DNA from: Terebella lapidaria
Taxonomy: Eukaryota > Annelida > Polychaeta > Terebellida > Terebellidae
Direction of reading: 5' to 3'
NCBI GenBank assembly: GCA_949152475.1
Contig: OX424555.1
Span: forward strand, 58,447,977-58,511,976
DNA length: 64,000 bases
A model generated the notes under the pieces. The model ran no database searches and was not told where the DNA came from. It was given only the letters and a program-made list of their open reading frames with translations. Shown here in pieces: positions 22,780 through 33,770 of this stretch (position 1 is the stretch's first letter; every line of letters begins with the position of its first letter). A program made the translations under genes and the position numbers.

Positions 22780-23479
22780 TTGACTGCGGGTAACAGACCG
22801 AACACTGTGGTGAGCCGCTCTCCCATTCATTTGTAATGTAAACATAAAGGTAACAAAATTAGCAAGACTACCCAGCCCTTCTTCTTGAAACTTCATTAAC
22901 AGAGATATGTATAGCCATGGATGATGAACCGAGACATGGTTCTATAAAAAGTGTCACAGCGATTGTACAAATTGATGATTATAGATATCACTTTTACACG
23001 CGCCAACAAACAACGCGTAGCATCTTCAGCGTTACAAACAAGCTGTTGCTGGTATGTACGCTTTGTTGTGTGACCATCCAATAATAGATGCATATATACG
23101 ACTTGAATTTCTGCGAGAGGAATACAATAGGCGGATTTGGTGCACCCGAGCGCAACTCACCAATGAGCTTTACTAGCATTACTAGTTGTTCGCAGTAAAA
23201 AATAATCCTGCCGTTGGGCATGTTTTGAGTGTACCTTGTCTTTTGAGAAATAAGTCACAAAATGACATTTGAGAATGGCAATTATCAGACAATTAATCAT
23301 ATTTAGTCAAGAACCAAGTCTCGGTTGGTGATCCATGATTGTTATTGGTCGCCACAGTAAATTCTGGTGCCAAATGGATGTTTGCAAGTTCATGATTTTG
23401 TTACCTTTATATTTACATTATAAGTGAATGGAGAGCTGGCGCGTTCCAGATTCGGGATTTACGTGCAATTCGTCCTTAA
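22780..23479 (-). mobile_element. ~700-bp repeat element, copy 2 (inverted)
   Basis: The reverse complement of the element at 18577-19276. Together they form a large inverted repeat with about 3.5 kb between the arms. The TTAA is present at the 23476-23479 end but not at the other. Confidence 0.75.
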
Positions 23480-23485
23480 ATTGCA

Positions 23486-24642
23486 AACTACGGTCTGCAG
23501 AGAATGCGTAAAATGTTAGCAATACAGATTGATATGCGCAATATTGTTGGATACGCAAATCCATAACTCGCGCTGCAATTTTCGGCCCAAGTAGCGCATC
23601 TCACTCTGCTGGTACTACTCACCCACTGAATGTATACCATATTTAATCCGTCTGGCGCATTTTTAATCTTCATTGAATTTAGAAGAAATAGTAAGCTGCG
23701 CTACATGGGCCCAATTTCCTGTGACCACATACTGACGTGCCTGCACTTGTGGTTGTATCAGCCAGCAACATGCACACAACATTTCTTTCTTACTCGATTA
23801 TACTTTTGCCGTGTTCACAGGTGATAATGAAATTGGTAGTCAAACCACGACCCCAAATACCTCCAACACCACGTGGTTTTGATGATGACAATAAAAAAAC
23901 CTAGAATGAAACATTTTTTAACCAATACCTGACCAAACATTTTAGTCCAAAAACACACTGGCGTATCATGAACAAAAAGTATGTAAAATATAGGTGATGT
24001 TTTTTTCCACTGTAACCTGTTTCAGTATTCAACTGTCCAACAATCGATCTTCGAACAATTTCAAAATTGAACCCATAAAACAAAAACTGAATTTCAGATA
24101 ATCATGATAATACGACAGAACTTTTACATTCTCCTGCATCATATGACATCACACTTTCCAAGTTTGTGTTTGTTTCGTATCGTGTTATATGGTGAATATT
24201 GTAGGTATCATAGATAAATTAGGGAATAATATTTCTAATATTATTTGGGTGCAAACATGTCAGTGGTGCATGTTCGCATCTACCACTACCTATTATAAAT
24301 GTAACAGGGCTGTGAAAGCGGAAGTGTGATCCGTGATAAATTCTAATGAAATATTCGTGGATAAGGCGTCGCCGGGGATAAACCTATTATCGTCCACTTT
24401 CTAACGACGTCAATAACTGCTGAAATAACTAATGTCAAGTTATGTCAATTAACTTACTTTAGCGAGAGCACAAAACAGGTTGACATTTGCCAAAATTCGT
24501 TAGAATAAAAGGACTTCTGTTGGTATTTTTGCTGTGGAAATATTTTTTTTTCGTCAGGGCTCCTTCGAATCTTGAATATGTTGTGAAATTGGACAATTTT
24601 TATCTTTCACAACAGTGTTTGTATATCTTCATCTGGTATGGC
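23486..24642. other. Non-coding stretch
   Basis: No gene is supported. 23850-23920 has a diverged piece of the 235-bp repeat family (TTTTGATGATGACAATA). 24485-24642 is the left part of a short dispersed repeat also present, uninterrupted, at 49665-49860. Confidence 0.5.
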
Positions 24643-25718
24643 CAGGGGCGGATTCAGGATTTTATAAAAGAGGGGGTCCAACATTATACGGCGTGGGGTC
24701 TGGGGCCCTTGTGCGGGCCCCAGACACCAGATCCTTTTTTATGTCCTGTGGTAGCTTTCTGGCATCTCCTGGGTATAAATCCCACTTCATGCCCCTGGTA
24801 TATAAAAATTATGGAGTGAAGCGAGCCTGTCGCGGTGGGGGTCTGGGATCGCTCAAGAGACCTCGAAGCAAGAGTCTTTTCTATAATCAGTGTTAAGTTG
24901 ATGGCATCTCCTTGGTATGACTTCCACTTGAATACCATGGATCGCCCTACTTTCATATTTAATGCTAAAAATAGAAACGAAGCGAGCTCGTCTCAGCTGG
25001 GGCCTGCTGAAGGGCCCAGAAGTCAGAGCCCTTTTTATGCTCTGAATTAATTTTGTGGCCTTTCCTGGGAATAAATTGCACTTGAAAATTCATCGATTAA
25101 CGTGTTCTGAAACGTTTGTAAAATATATAGAAGGAAAGCTACACATTCGGGCCAGGGTTCTTGGGCCCGTTGAAGGTCCCCAGTAGTCATAGCCTTTTTA
25201 TGTTCTGCATTAATTTTGTGGCCTTTCCTGGGAATAACATGCACTCAGAAGTTATCGATTACCATGTACTGAATTTTTTAAAAAACAAAACGTGAAAAAG
25301 GAGCTGCATATTTGGGCTGGGGGTCAGAGCCTCTTTATGTTCAGAATTAATTTAGTGGCCTTTCTTGAGAATAAATTGCACTAAAAAAAATATTTATTAC
25401 CATTTTCTAAAAAATTTGTAAAAAAAAAACAAATGTAGAAGAGGAGTTGCACATTTGGACCAGGGGTCTGGGACCCGCTGAAGGGCCCCTTAAGCCAGAA
25501 CTCTTTTTATGTTCTGTGGTAGCTGAGCATACTGGTCTCTCCTGAGTATACATTCCAAACAAACTCACTATGATCAACCTGAACTCAAACATGATATTTC
25601 GACATAATTTTTCGGGCAGGAGGCCTGAATCCGCTTATGGAAACTCTGATATATATGGGGTTTTTTTTCGAAAAGGGGGGGTCCTGACCCCAGTAACCCC
25701 CCTCTAAATCCGCTACTG
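24643..25718. mobile_element. CAGGGGCGG-ended TIR element with internal tandem units
   Basis: The left end is CAGGGGCGGATT. The right end, read backwards, is CAGTAGCGGATTTAGAGG. The interior consists of about six degenerate units of roughly 150 bp with the core CTTTTTATG, then TTAATTTTGTGGCCTTTCC. TATGG occurs directly at both flanks, and a related unoccupied site at about 49800-49830 has it once, supporting insertion with target duplication. No transposase is present. Such ends suggest a hAT-like or related non-autonomous DNA element; the superfamily is uncertain. Confidence 0.75.
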
Positions 25719-25724
25719 TATGGA

Positions 25725-26540
25725 CACCGGAATACACTAAATACATCCTTTATATAGTTAAAATCACCATGTTAATTGTACCGCCATATTAAAATATGCC
25801 ACCAGGTACTTCTCCCCAGTTAAAAAAAAGTCACTGTAATTTCTCATCGACCAGTACCTCCGTATACAGCTCTATTATCAACGCATTAGCGCTAATAGAA
25901 CCAGATGTCAATAACAATATACCAACAAAATATTGGTATTCCAATCAATACAACCTATGTACTATTGGTATTTCAATCAATACAGTCTGTGCACCATTAT
26001 TGTATGATTACCTGTATTTTACATGTTATACTCATATAATATTCAATACAACATCTCGAATGAGGAGAATCAAGATAATAAACAATTATGTAACTAAATT
26101 ACGACTCGGAGAAGTATATTGTCCCAAAATAATCACACGTTTCGGTGAATATTTCGATATCCCAAGAAACTTCAAATTAAAGTTACTAGAGACTCCTTTA
26201 ATCATGTTAATATTTCCAATCATTTACATGTAAGGTATGAGGTTGGGGATTGATAAGAATTTCAATATGTCAATTAGACTACAAGACACACTTGCTGATT
26301 CGGAAATTGGATAATTTAGATAAAAAGAGGGTTTTTTGAGTGAAATAAACCTGTAAACCATAGCAAAAAAAATGCTGTGCCACATGTAGTATATCCGCGC
26401 GTCATGCAGAGGGCCGATAATTGTACTCAATTGTGCTCCAGCTTTAATGATGACTCGTTCATATATTGCGGTGTTCAGATAGATATCAATGAAATTGGTA
26501 CTAAAACTCTTCAGCTACATTGTGTTCAAACACAAATATG
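25725..26540. other. Non-coding stretch
   Basis: A 145-codon open frame at 25796-26233 has low-complexity AT-driven composition and matches nothing I recognise. I regard the stretch as non-coding. Confidence 0.4.
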
Positions 26541-27190
26541 CCGTTGTAATGTGTGTGTCACTGTCACCGCCAACACCACAAGATTTTGATGATGTCGATA
26601 AAAATCCAGAATGAAATTACCTGAGGGAGCAGACCTAGCAGTGATCATACTGGGGACAAATGACGCCCAAATAAACAAACCACAAGCAGAAGTGGAAATG
26701 GAGGACAAAACCATGGCCAGAACCATAGTGGTTATCTCCTCCCTCCCTCGGCTGGAGCTGGGAGAGGAGGGGGGGGGGGGGGGAGACGTGCTCTATGAAC
26801 GCAGTACTGCACAAAGGACAATCCTGACATAGATCGTGAACACCACATTTTCCAACCACGTGAAAAGAGAGAAAACAAAGACTAACATAAATCCTTAGAG
26901 ACGATGGGTGACATCTGCCAGACAAAGGGAACGTAATGTTCCCGACCTTTCGGAGTTTCAGCAAGTAAAAGACGAAATCAAAACCACTGATCTGTTTCAG
27001 TTGTATCAGCCCAGAAACATGCTACTATCAAATTTTTACTTGTTGCATGGCGATAACTGTGCGATATTGGCAGCCGCAGACATGTTTTTGTACGCGTATC
27101 AATCGTGCTCCATGCAACATTGGCAAGGAGGAGGATCTAATGAGAAGCAAGTCGCTTCAATGTCACTTTCCGATATATGGATAATGTATT
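26541..27190 (+). pseudogene. Possible remnant of an SGNH-hydrolase-like frame
   Basis: Between 26611 and 26780 the plus strand encodes ADLAVIILGTNDAQ followed by TIVVISSLPRLE, reminiscent of the GTND block and following strand of SGNH/GDSL hydrolases, including those carried by some retroelements. A G-run near 26768 interrupts it. A later piece (26930-27100) reads FQQVKDEIKTTDLF and MLLSNFYLLHGDN in another frame. It is probably a decayed mobile-element protein; the assignment is tentative. A 235-bp-family fragment (AGATTTTGATGATGTCGATA) sits just before it. Confidence 0.35.
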
Positions 27191-27874
27191 GATGATGTAG
27201 TGTATGTATTTGATGCTAAGCCTGGATATTGATACGATTCTGACTTGTCAATTATATGATTATAAACGTGCTGATTTTATTTTTCCATCTAGTCATTTTC
27301 CCTTTTCTAAGCCGCAACATTCCTCTGTCGTCAGCATAATTATGCATGGTGTGTTTGTTTCACAACTTATAGGCCTAACGCTATTCCAAAACTAGTTGCA
27401 GATATGATGACTTGTTCACCGGAGTGGCCATCTAGTTACTGAACTTCTCTGCGACAAGGATACGTTTTACCAAAACTGATAGCTGCTCTTAAGAAATCAT
27501 ATGGACGTCATGACGATCTGGTTGATACACGATCTGGTGATAAAAACACTAAGTCCATGACAAATATGCAGCAGGACTAGACACTTGTTCGCATATTTAT
27601 TTTGGAATCATGATGGGTGTCACACGTGGGAGAGGATAGCTCACTCATCCAGGAACACCTCATTTCCCCTCCTCACGGCCAAATATGGGGTTTCATGAAG
27701 TTCCATTCTCTCGATTTCGCCTGATATTTGACTTTTGAGATTAGTTTTGATAACAGACTTTAGGTTTTGTTTGCTCGGAATAGACTACTTTGGTATTGGT
27801 CCCATACTTATCCCCATATTGTATTGATGTGGAAATTCACCACCATTTCATGTTCTGAATGTATGTGACTAAAG
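27191..27874. other. Non-coding stretch
   Basis: Nothing recognisable. The equivalent position beside the other duplicate carries exon 1 of gene A, but no such exon is present here. Confidence 0.5.
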
Positions 27875-28500
27875 TGACTGACACTGTCGGATATCGTTCA
27901 CCGCCATAAACAACACAGGATGACATGCGAGATAATCTACCACAAATCATCTTGTAACATATATATGCATACACCGACAAGTTTATTCGCAGCGAATATC
28001 AGTTTCACCTGGACTTCTTTGACGTGCCAGAGATGAGTAAAGTTCGTCACACATTAAATCAGAGCAAATCCACATGACGCAAATTCATAAAAAACTCTGT
28101 TGTTCACATATATCGATTATACATGCAGGAAAATGTTTTGTGTGAGGAAAATGTTTTGTGTGAGCTTTTTTGTCTCACATACCAACAAACATCCAGTAGG
28201 CTGCTAGGACAATAGATGCCTAATTGGACGGTATTTACTATCTGTCCTATTTGTGACTTTATCAGGTATGAATTGATATACGAATTGTAAATCAAGCATA
28301 TGAATTCTCGAAAACAAAACAAAAACTACGCATTGCTATCCTTTTCCTCGCCATCGATGACATGTAAATCGTGATTTTAAAATTATTCCTTGAAGAAATT
28401 GCATTAATTAGTGTACATATGCATGTAGTTAAAACGTTTTGGAGGTTGCGTCGATTTCTTTGGAAATATACTTCCGAGTTAAAAATAAGCGATTTCACAG
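27875..28500. repeat. Duplicated segment, copy 2, left part
   Basis: Matches 7870-8490 in order and orientation (TATCGTTCAC, TAGGCTGCTAG, GAATTCTCGAAAAC, TTTTGGAGGTTG). The match then breaks and resumes at 33507, so about 5 kb was inserted here. Confidence 0.8.
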
Positions 28501-28504
28501 ATGC

Positions 28505-29154
28505 TTATCATTACTGATTTGATTTTGATTTGATTTATTTCATCACCAAACATCAGTGATACGAACAATAAAATACATGTACATAAAAGGAAAATATATA
28601 CACGGGCGTAGAACTGTTTCGCTATGAATGCCCTACGCGATGTTCAATGATACACCCTACGCCGAGTTGATTCCCTTTACCGATTAACACACTACCAAAA
28701 CACGTGCTCAAGTGAACATTTCCAGTGCCAGTTGGACACACACAGGAGTGAAGCATGTAGGTAGTATATTTGTATTTCTGAAATACTGATGGATGACACA
28801 GACCGCACGTAGGGACATATTAGATGCGAATACATTACTTGTTCTCATCGCCGTCATTAAAAATGTGGTTTTATCAGTATCTGTGGTAAAACAGTACTCA
28901 CTGGCACTTCGGAAATATTCTATAGGTGTATGTAACTGAAATACTCACCACAAGAATTAAAAATCCTCAACGTGCAATGTTTTTTGTTCATTTGAATCAC
29001 TGGCGGAAAATTTGTTGATGATACCCTCCACGCAGTGTTATGTTTCCCTTTACTAAGTGTCATTTTCCGAGCTGTTTCCCTTCACTACACTTTGTCCTGA
29101 AAATTTGTGCAAAAAAAATGCTAAATTTGAAAACGAATAGTGACATTTCAAACC
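28505..29154. other. Start of inserted block, possible LINE tail
   Basis: The inserted block opens with TGATTTTGATTTGATTTATT. Read on the minus strand this is AAATCAAATC-type sequence, like the 3' tail of CR1/Jockey-type LINEs. It may be the true 3' end of the minus-strand LINE found at 31986-33502. The rest shows no gene. Confidence 0.45.
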
Positions 29155-29202
29155 TATGGTCCGATAACCTATTGGCATGGCGTTGCGTCCGTCGTCCGTC
29201 GT

Positions 29203-29234
<32 letters not shown>

Positions 29235-30560
29235 CACATTTTTATCTTTTTTGTTTATGGGCGAATTTTTCTGAAATTTTGCACAAAAATACTTAAAAAT
29301 AATTCAAGAAGGAGATATTTTTTAGTTTTTTGATTTTCGCATTTTTTTCAAAATGGCGGCCGTTTTCGACGAAAAATGCCTGATTTTGGACTTTGGCGGC
29401 CATTTTCTCAAAATCTGTTCAGTAACTTTTTTTCTTTTTGATACATAACACTCCTCATATGTACTTCTATGAAGTCTATAAATTTCGTTGTGCTTGAATC
29501 GCTCGAATTGGGCCATTTTGGAACAAATTCGGCCCAAATGGGACTTTTCCATGTTAAATTCTCCTATGCCTCATAATGGGACACATTATGCCTAATATCT
29601 CACTTAATATTGAGATTAGAGACTAGGAATCAATTGTGGACATATAGGAAATGATATATCCTGAATATTCTCGTGACCTTGAATTTGACCTCTGACCTCA
29701 GTTTCAAGGTCAGAGCACAAAATGGCTTATATCTTGCTTATTATTGACTCTGCAGCTTAGGAATCAATTGTGGACATATAGGAAATGATATATGCTGAAT
29801 ATTCTGATGACCATGAATTTGACCTTTGACCCCATTTTCAAGGTCATAGGACAAAATGGCTTATATCTCGCTTATTATCGACTCTACATCTTAGGAATCA
29901 ATTGTGGACATATAGGAAATGATATATGCTGATTATTCTGATGACCTTAAATTTGACCTTTGACCCCATTTTCAAGGTCATAGGACAAAATAGCTAATAT
30001 CTCGCTTGTCATCGACTTTACGGCTTACGAATCAGTTCTGAACATATAGGAAATGATATATGCAAATTATTGTCGTGACCTTGAATTTGACCTTTGACCT
30101 CATTTTCAAGGTCACCGGACAAAGTGGCTAATATCTCACTTATTATCGATTTTACAGCTTAGGAATGAATTGTGGACATATAGGAAATGATATATGCTGA
30201 ATATTCTCGAGACCTTGAATTTGACCTCTGACCTCATTTTCAAGGTCCAAGTACAAACTGGCTCATATCTTGCTCCTCTATTGACTGTATGGCTTGGGAA
30301 TCAATTGTGGACATATAGAAAATGATATACACTGAATATTTTGATGACCTTGAATTTGACCTTTTGCCTTCATTTTCAAGGCCACAGCACAAAATTGCCA
30401 ATATCTCTCTGTTTTGAATTTACAGCTTAGCAATCAACTGTGGACATGATATATGCTTAATATTATATATGCTGAATATTCGTTTGACCTTGACTTTATC
30501 CAGTGACCTGGCTAACATCCAAAATATTAAACATTGTCCGGTAACCTATCTTTGGCCCTT
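29155..30560. repeat. Dispersed repeat with ~135-bp tandem array
   Basis: The head is GGTCCGATAACCTATTGGCA, then a CGT microsatellite (about 29187-29235), then the CAAAATGGCGGCC segment shared with 22.5 kb. From about 29575 to 30500 follow some seven units of 131-137 bp, each with GTGGACATATAGGAAATGAT, TGACCTTGAATTTGACC and CATTTTCAAGGTCA or close variants. The end near 30535 repeats GTCCGGTAACCTATC. No gene. Confidence 0.88.
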
Positions 30561-30710
30561 GGCCTAATTTTATGTGAGGTCTTGTCAATCTGAAGGACAA
30601 CTCCGAGAAGGAGTTTGAGAAAAGTCCTTTGTTGTCATCATTCGTGATAAAGACATACTAACACATCTATATAAGAAAATATATCTTACATGTAGTCTTC
30701 ACATACAATA

Positions 30711-31264
30711 TTAAAGCAACTGCCTTCGAAAACAGGCAATATTTTTTTGAAACTATATTTCATATTAAACATGTGAAATTTACTCAACGAGACGTACTCA
30801 CATCAAATGTTATGTCTGCAACCCAGTCTTTTTGCGAAATTTTGCTTATTTGAACAGGCGGTTCACACGTAAATAGGCGGTTCACAGGAACTGTATCCAT
30901 CAAACGCAGATGTAAACAAAGCATAAAAGTGCAAGATGGACTGACTATTCCACGCACACCACCGTATGTCACTGGTTATCTTCTCATAACTACACTATAG
31001 ATACAGATAAAAACTGGAGAATGTACTCGATGTGGACTTTTAAGGGTAATTTGGGCATTTGTTTACATTCGGGTTTGACGGATACACTTCCTTGTTATAT
31101 ACAGAACTGGCATAAAATGTGTGTTAAAACATATGTAAACTCGGACGGACTCTAATCGTCAAAACCAATGTGAGCATGTTTTGTTGTCTTGTATTAGACG
31201 ATTTTCAATAAAATTTAGTTTAAAAAAAATATTGCATACATTCGAAGGCATGCAGTTGCTTTAA
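30711..31264. mobile_element. TTAA-flanked TIR element (piggyBac-like MITE), copy 2
   Basis: TTAA at both limits, with inner ends AGCAACTGCCTTCGAA at the left and its inverted counterpart ending GCAGTTGCT at the right. It is about 554 bp long and non-coding. It is a clearer version of the copy at 10663-11230. Confidence 0.8.
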
Positions 31265-31985
31265 AAATGCAGGACGGATCCAGCGGTTGAAAAAGTAGTT
31301 GAAGAATAACGCATCCAGAATACACAAAGGATTGCGTTTTCATTTACAACGCAATCCAACCAATCTTTGCAGAATAAAAATATTCCAACGTTGCTGAACA
31401 TCCCTTCTCTCGACACTGCAGGGGCTTCTCCGCCTACAATTACAGGGACCACTGGCAAGAATTCCATCTGATAAATGATAATAAGTATGATTGATTTGAA
31501 TACCAAGATCAACATAGAACCTGGAATAGAAAGTACCCGATATGTAATAAAAGTGAAAGTGCTTCTGAACTGAATTTGCTTTAAACCTATTATGATGGCG
31601 CAGTGTGTAAGGGGTAGCGGCACCATGCGACAAGGGAAGCTTTGTGTGTGACAATGTTCCGTAAAGGGTATCAGGTGCAACGAAAATTTTACCATGATTC
31701 CGACATATAAATCGCAATATATACATCACATGATCCATGAAACACAAATATGATGCTAGAATTTTGATCTTTGACTGTAACACATTACAGAAGTGACAAA
31801 TTTTCCAATATTGCTGAGTAAATATATTGTCATCACTGTTCAAAAACAAACAGCCCATTTTCTGCACATATATCATCAACACTGGTAAGTCAACCGACTG
31901 CTGTATGAAGGTTTTTTACTAAAACTCACTAAAACCCAGAAAATATATAGTGAGAGCAGAGTTGTTAACAACAATTACTTTGTGA
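31265..31985 (-). other. Unrecognised stretch, possibly LINE 3' UTR
   Basis: A 180-codon minus-strand frame (31340-31882) resembles nothing I know. Because it lies directly 3' of the LINE coding region, it may be part of that element's 3' UTR. Confidence 0.35.
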
Positions 31986-33502
31986 CAATCAATGATGCAT
32001 GGTTTCACTTTGGAGATAAGCCTTACAGCTAATCTTGAACACATTTTTAGACTCAGACTGTTTTATATCGTTAGGCAATTGGTTCCATGATTTAACAGCA
32101 CCGAAAATGAAAGATTTGGAACCGAATGATTTACACCGAGGAATGATGTATGACAAGTCCCTGTTTCGGGTACCATAAGAGTGACTAAGAGATTCAACTT
32201 TACAGAGATACATTCAACCACTTTAGTTCATTTAGTTCCCCATGACCAACAATTTGTCTGTGGTGGAGATGGCAGTTTGTAGTTTGGTTTTGATTCTTTG
32301 ACTTAGACCATTATACCTGGCATTGCAAGCATAATCAAAGCTAGGTAACACAAGAGTAGAAGACAACATTTTTCTGGTTTTCATATCTAAATAAACTGGT
32401 TTTCTGAACAGAAATTTGATTCTGGCGTTATGTTTCTTAAACAATATTGTTACCCATTGTATAGCTAGACGTATCTTGGTCTATGTGAACACCCGAGATA
32501 TTTTACGATACCCGTTGATTTGATTTCAGTTCCATTACAACTGATTTTGAGAGAATGACATTTTGATGCGAATTGAATGCTTTCTGTTTTTCCCAGATGC
32601 AATGAGAGTTTGTTTTCTTCTAGCCATGAGCTTAGAGACTGTAACTCAGCACTCAACCTTTCTTGTTTAAAAGTTGAATCTTTGTGACTTACAACTAAAG
32701 CCGAGTCGTCAGCGTACAGATGTAGGTTACAATTTACAGTGTTCACCAGATCATTGACATACACCGTGAACAAAAGAAGTCCCAAGATGGACCCTTGAGG
32801 GACCCCACAAGTTACACTTTCGTCTGATGAGTGGTTATTACACATATGGACACATTGTTTCCGATCAGATAACACATTTTCTAATTTCTAAATTATTTTC
32901 ATATGTTGTTGGGCAGTTGTATACTAATTCCATCAGATGTACAGTAGAAACAACTACATTTAACACACTGTCTGCCCCTGATGACGCCAGTGTGTCTTTG
33001 GATAAACTATTAGGTCGGGCTTTGTTTCTATTGCAAAATGTTGTATTTGACGTTTGTTATTGGCATCATCAAAATCTGACTGTATCGGTGGTAATAAATT
33101 GATACTTACATAGGTATGATTTAAACCAATTTACAGAGAGAGCGTTTAGACCCAAAGCTATAAGTTTACCTAGCAGAATGACATGATCTACCGTGTCGAA
33201 CGCCTTTTGTAAATTGATTAACACTACACCAGTATATAGACCGTTATCCATGTTAAATCTGATACTATCAGTTAGATGAATGAGAGTGGTATCAGTGGAG
33301 TGACCTTTGCGGAAGCCAGATTGGAAAGGTTACGAGCAGATAAGTAGTCATACAATTGTTCAAATACAATCCTTTCCAAGACTTTAGACACAACGGGCAA
33401 AAAGGATTCAGGTCTGTAATTACCTTCGTAATTTTTATCACCCTTTTCATACAGTGAAAAGGGTTTGTAAAATGTTTGTAAAATATAAACTTCATCATCC
33501 AA
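31986..33502 (-). mobile_element. CR1/Jockey-like LINE fragment, interrupted
   Basis: Minus-strand reverse transcriptase pieces in order: NYRPESFLPVVSKVLERIVF (about 33430), LINLQKAFDTVDH (motif A, about 33200), then after a 239-bp insertion SDRKQCVHMCNN, CGVPQGSILGLLLF (motif B) and the catalytic YADDSALVV (about 32700), and the C-terminal GTRNRDLSYIIPRC and VKSWNQLPNDIK (about 32050-32170). The frame shifts near 33290 and near 32460, and the 5' part (endonuclease) is missing. So it is a dead, 5'-truncated copy. The family is judged from the QKAFDTVDH and YADDSAL wording and the C-terminal arrangement. Confidence 0.85.
32872..33110 (-). mobile_element. 235-bp repeat family inserted into the LINE
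   Basis: It splits the LINE between codons that read WFKSYL and SDRKQC. Flanking LINE sequence suggests a 2-3 bp duplication (TA or ATA). Read on the minus strand it starts TGTAAGTATCAATTTATTA and ends AATTTAGAAATTAG. Other copies are at 15243, 45955 and 56153. It therefore postdates the LINE. Confidence 0.8.
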
Positions 33503-33506
33503 ATGG

Positions 33507-33770
33507 TGCTATTGAGTTTCGTTCAAATACACTTCTCAACCAAAAACCATGAAAGCCACACCACACAATTATGTATTATTACATACATAAAATTGATGTA
33601 TATTATGAGAAGAAAACTGGGAAGGAGAAACAAGTAATTGTAGTATTAGTTTTTTTTTATGTATTTGATTAATTGATTAATTGATGTTAATGGTATGTCA
33701 TCATAAGTACGGTTTCATAGTTATTTTCTCGCATGTACTAGTCAAAACAGGATTATGACGTCATCAAAAA
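33507..33770. repeat. Duplicated segment, copy 2, right part
   Basis: Resumes the match to 8525-8770 (CAACCAAAAACCATG against CAGCCAAACACCAT, then TTAATTGATGTTA and AAGTACGGTT). With 27875-28500 it brackets the 5-kb insertion. Confidence 0.75.

Noticed and set aside
25796-26233. 145-codon plus-strand frame
   Set aside because: Composition follows AT-rich low-complexity DNA; no motif, signal peptide or splice context.
27191-27874. A second copy of gene A beside the duplicated upstream segment
   Set aside because: Checked for the PAN exon and the CPVMKMGP tail; neither is present.
31340-31882. 180-codon minus-strand frame
   Set aside because: No recognisable domain, overlapped by another frame, and located where the 3' UTR of a dead LINE is expected.
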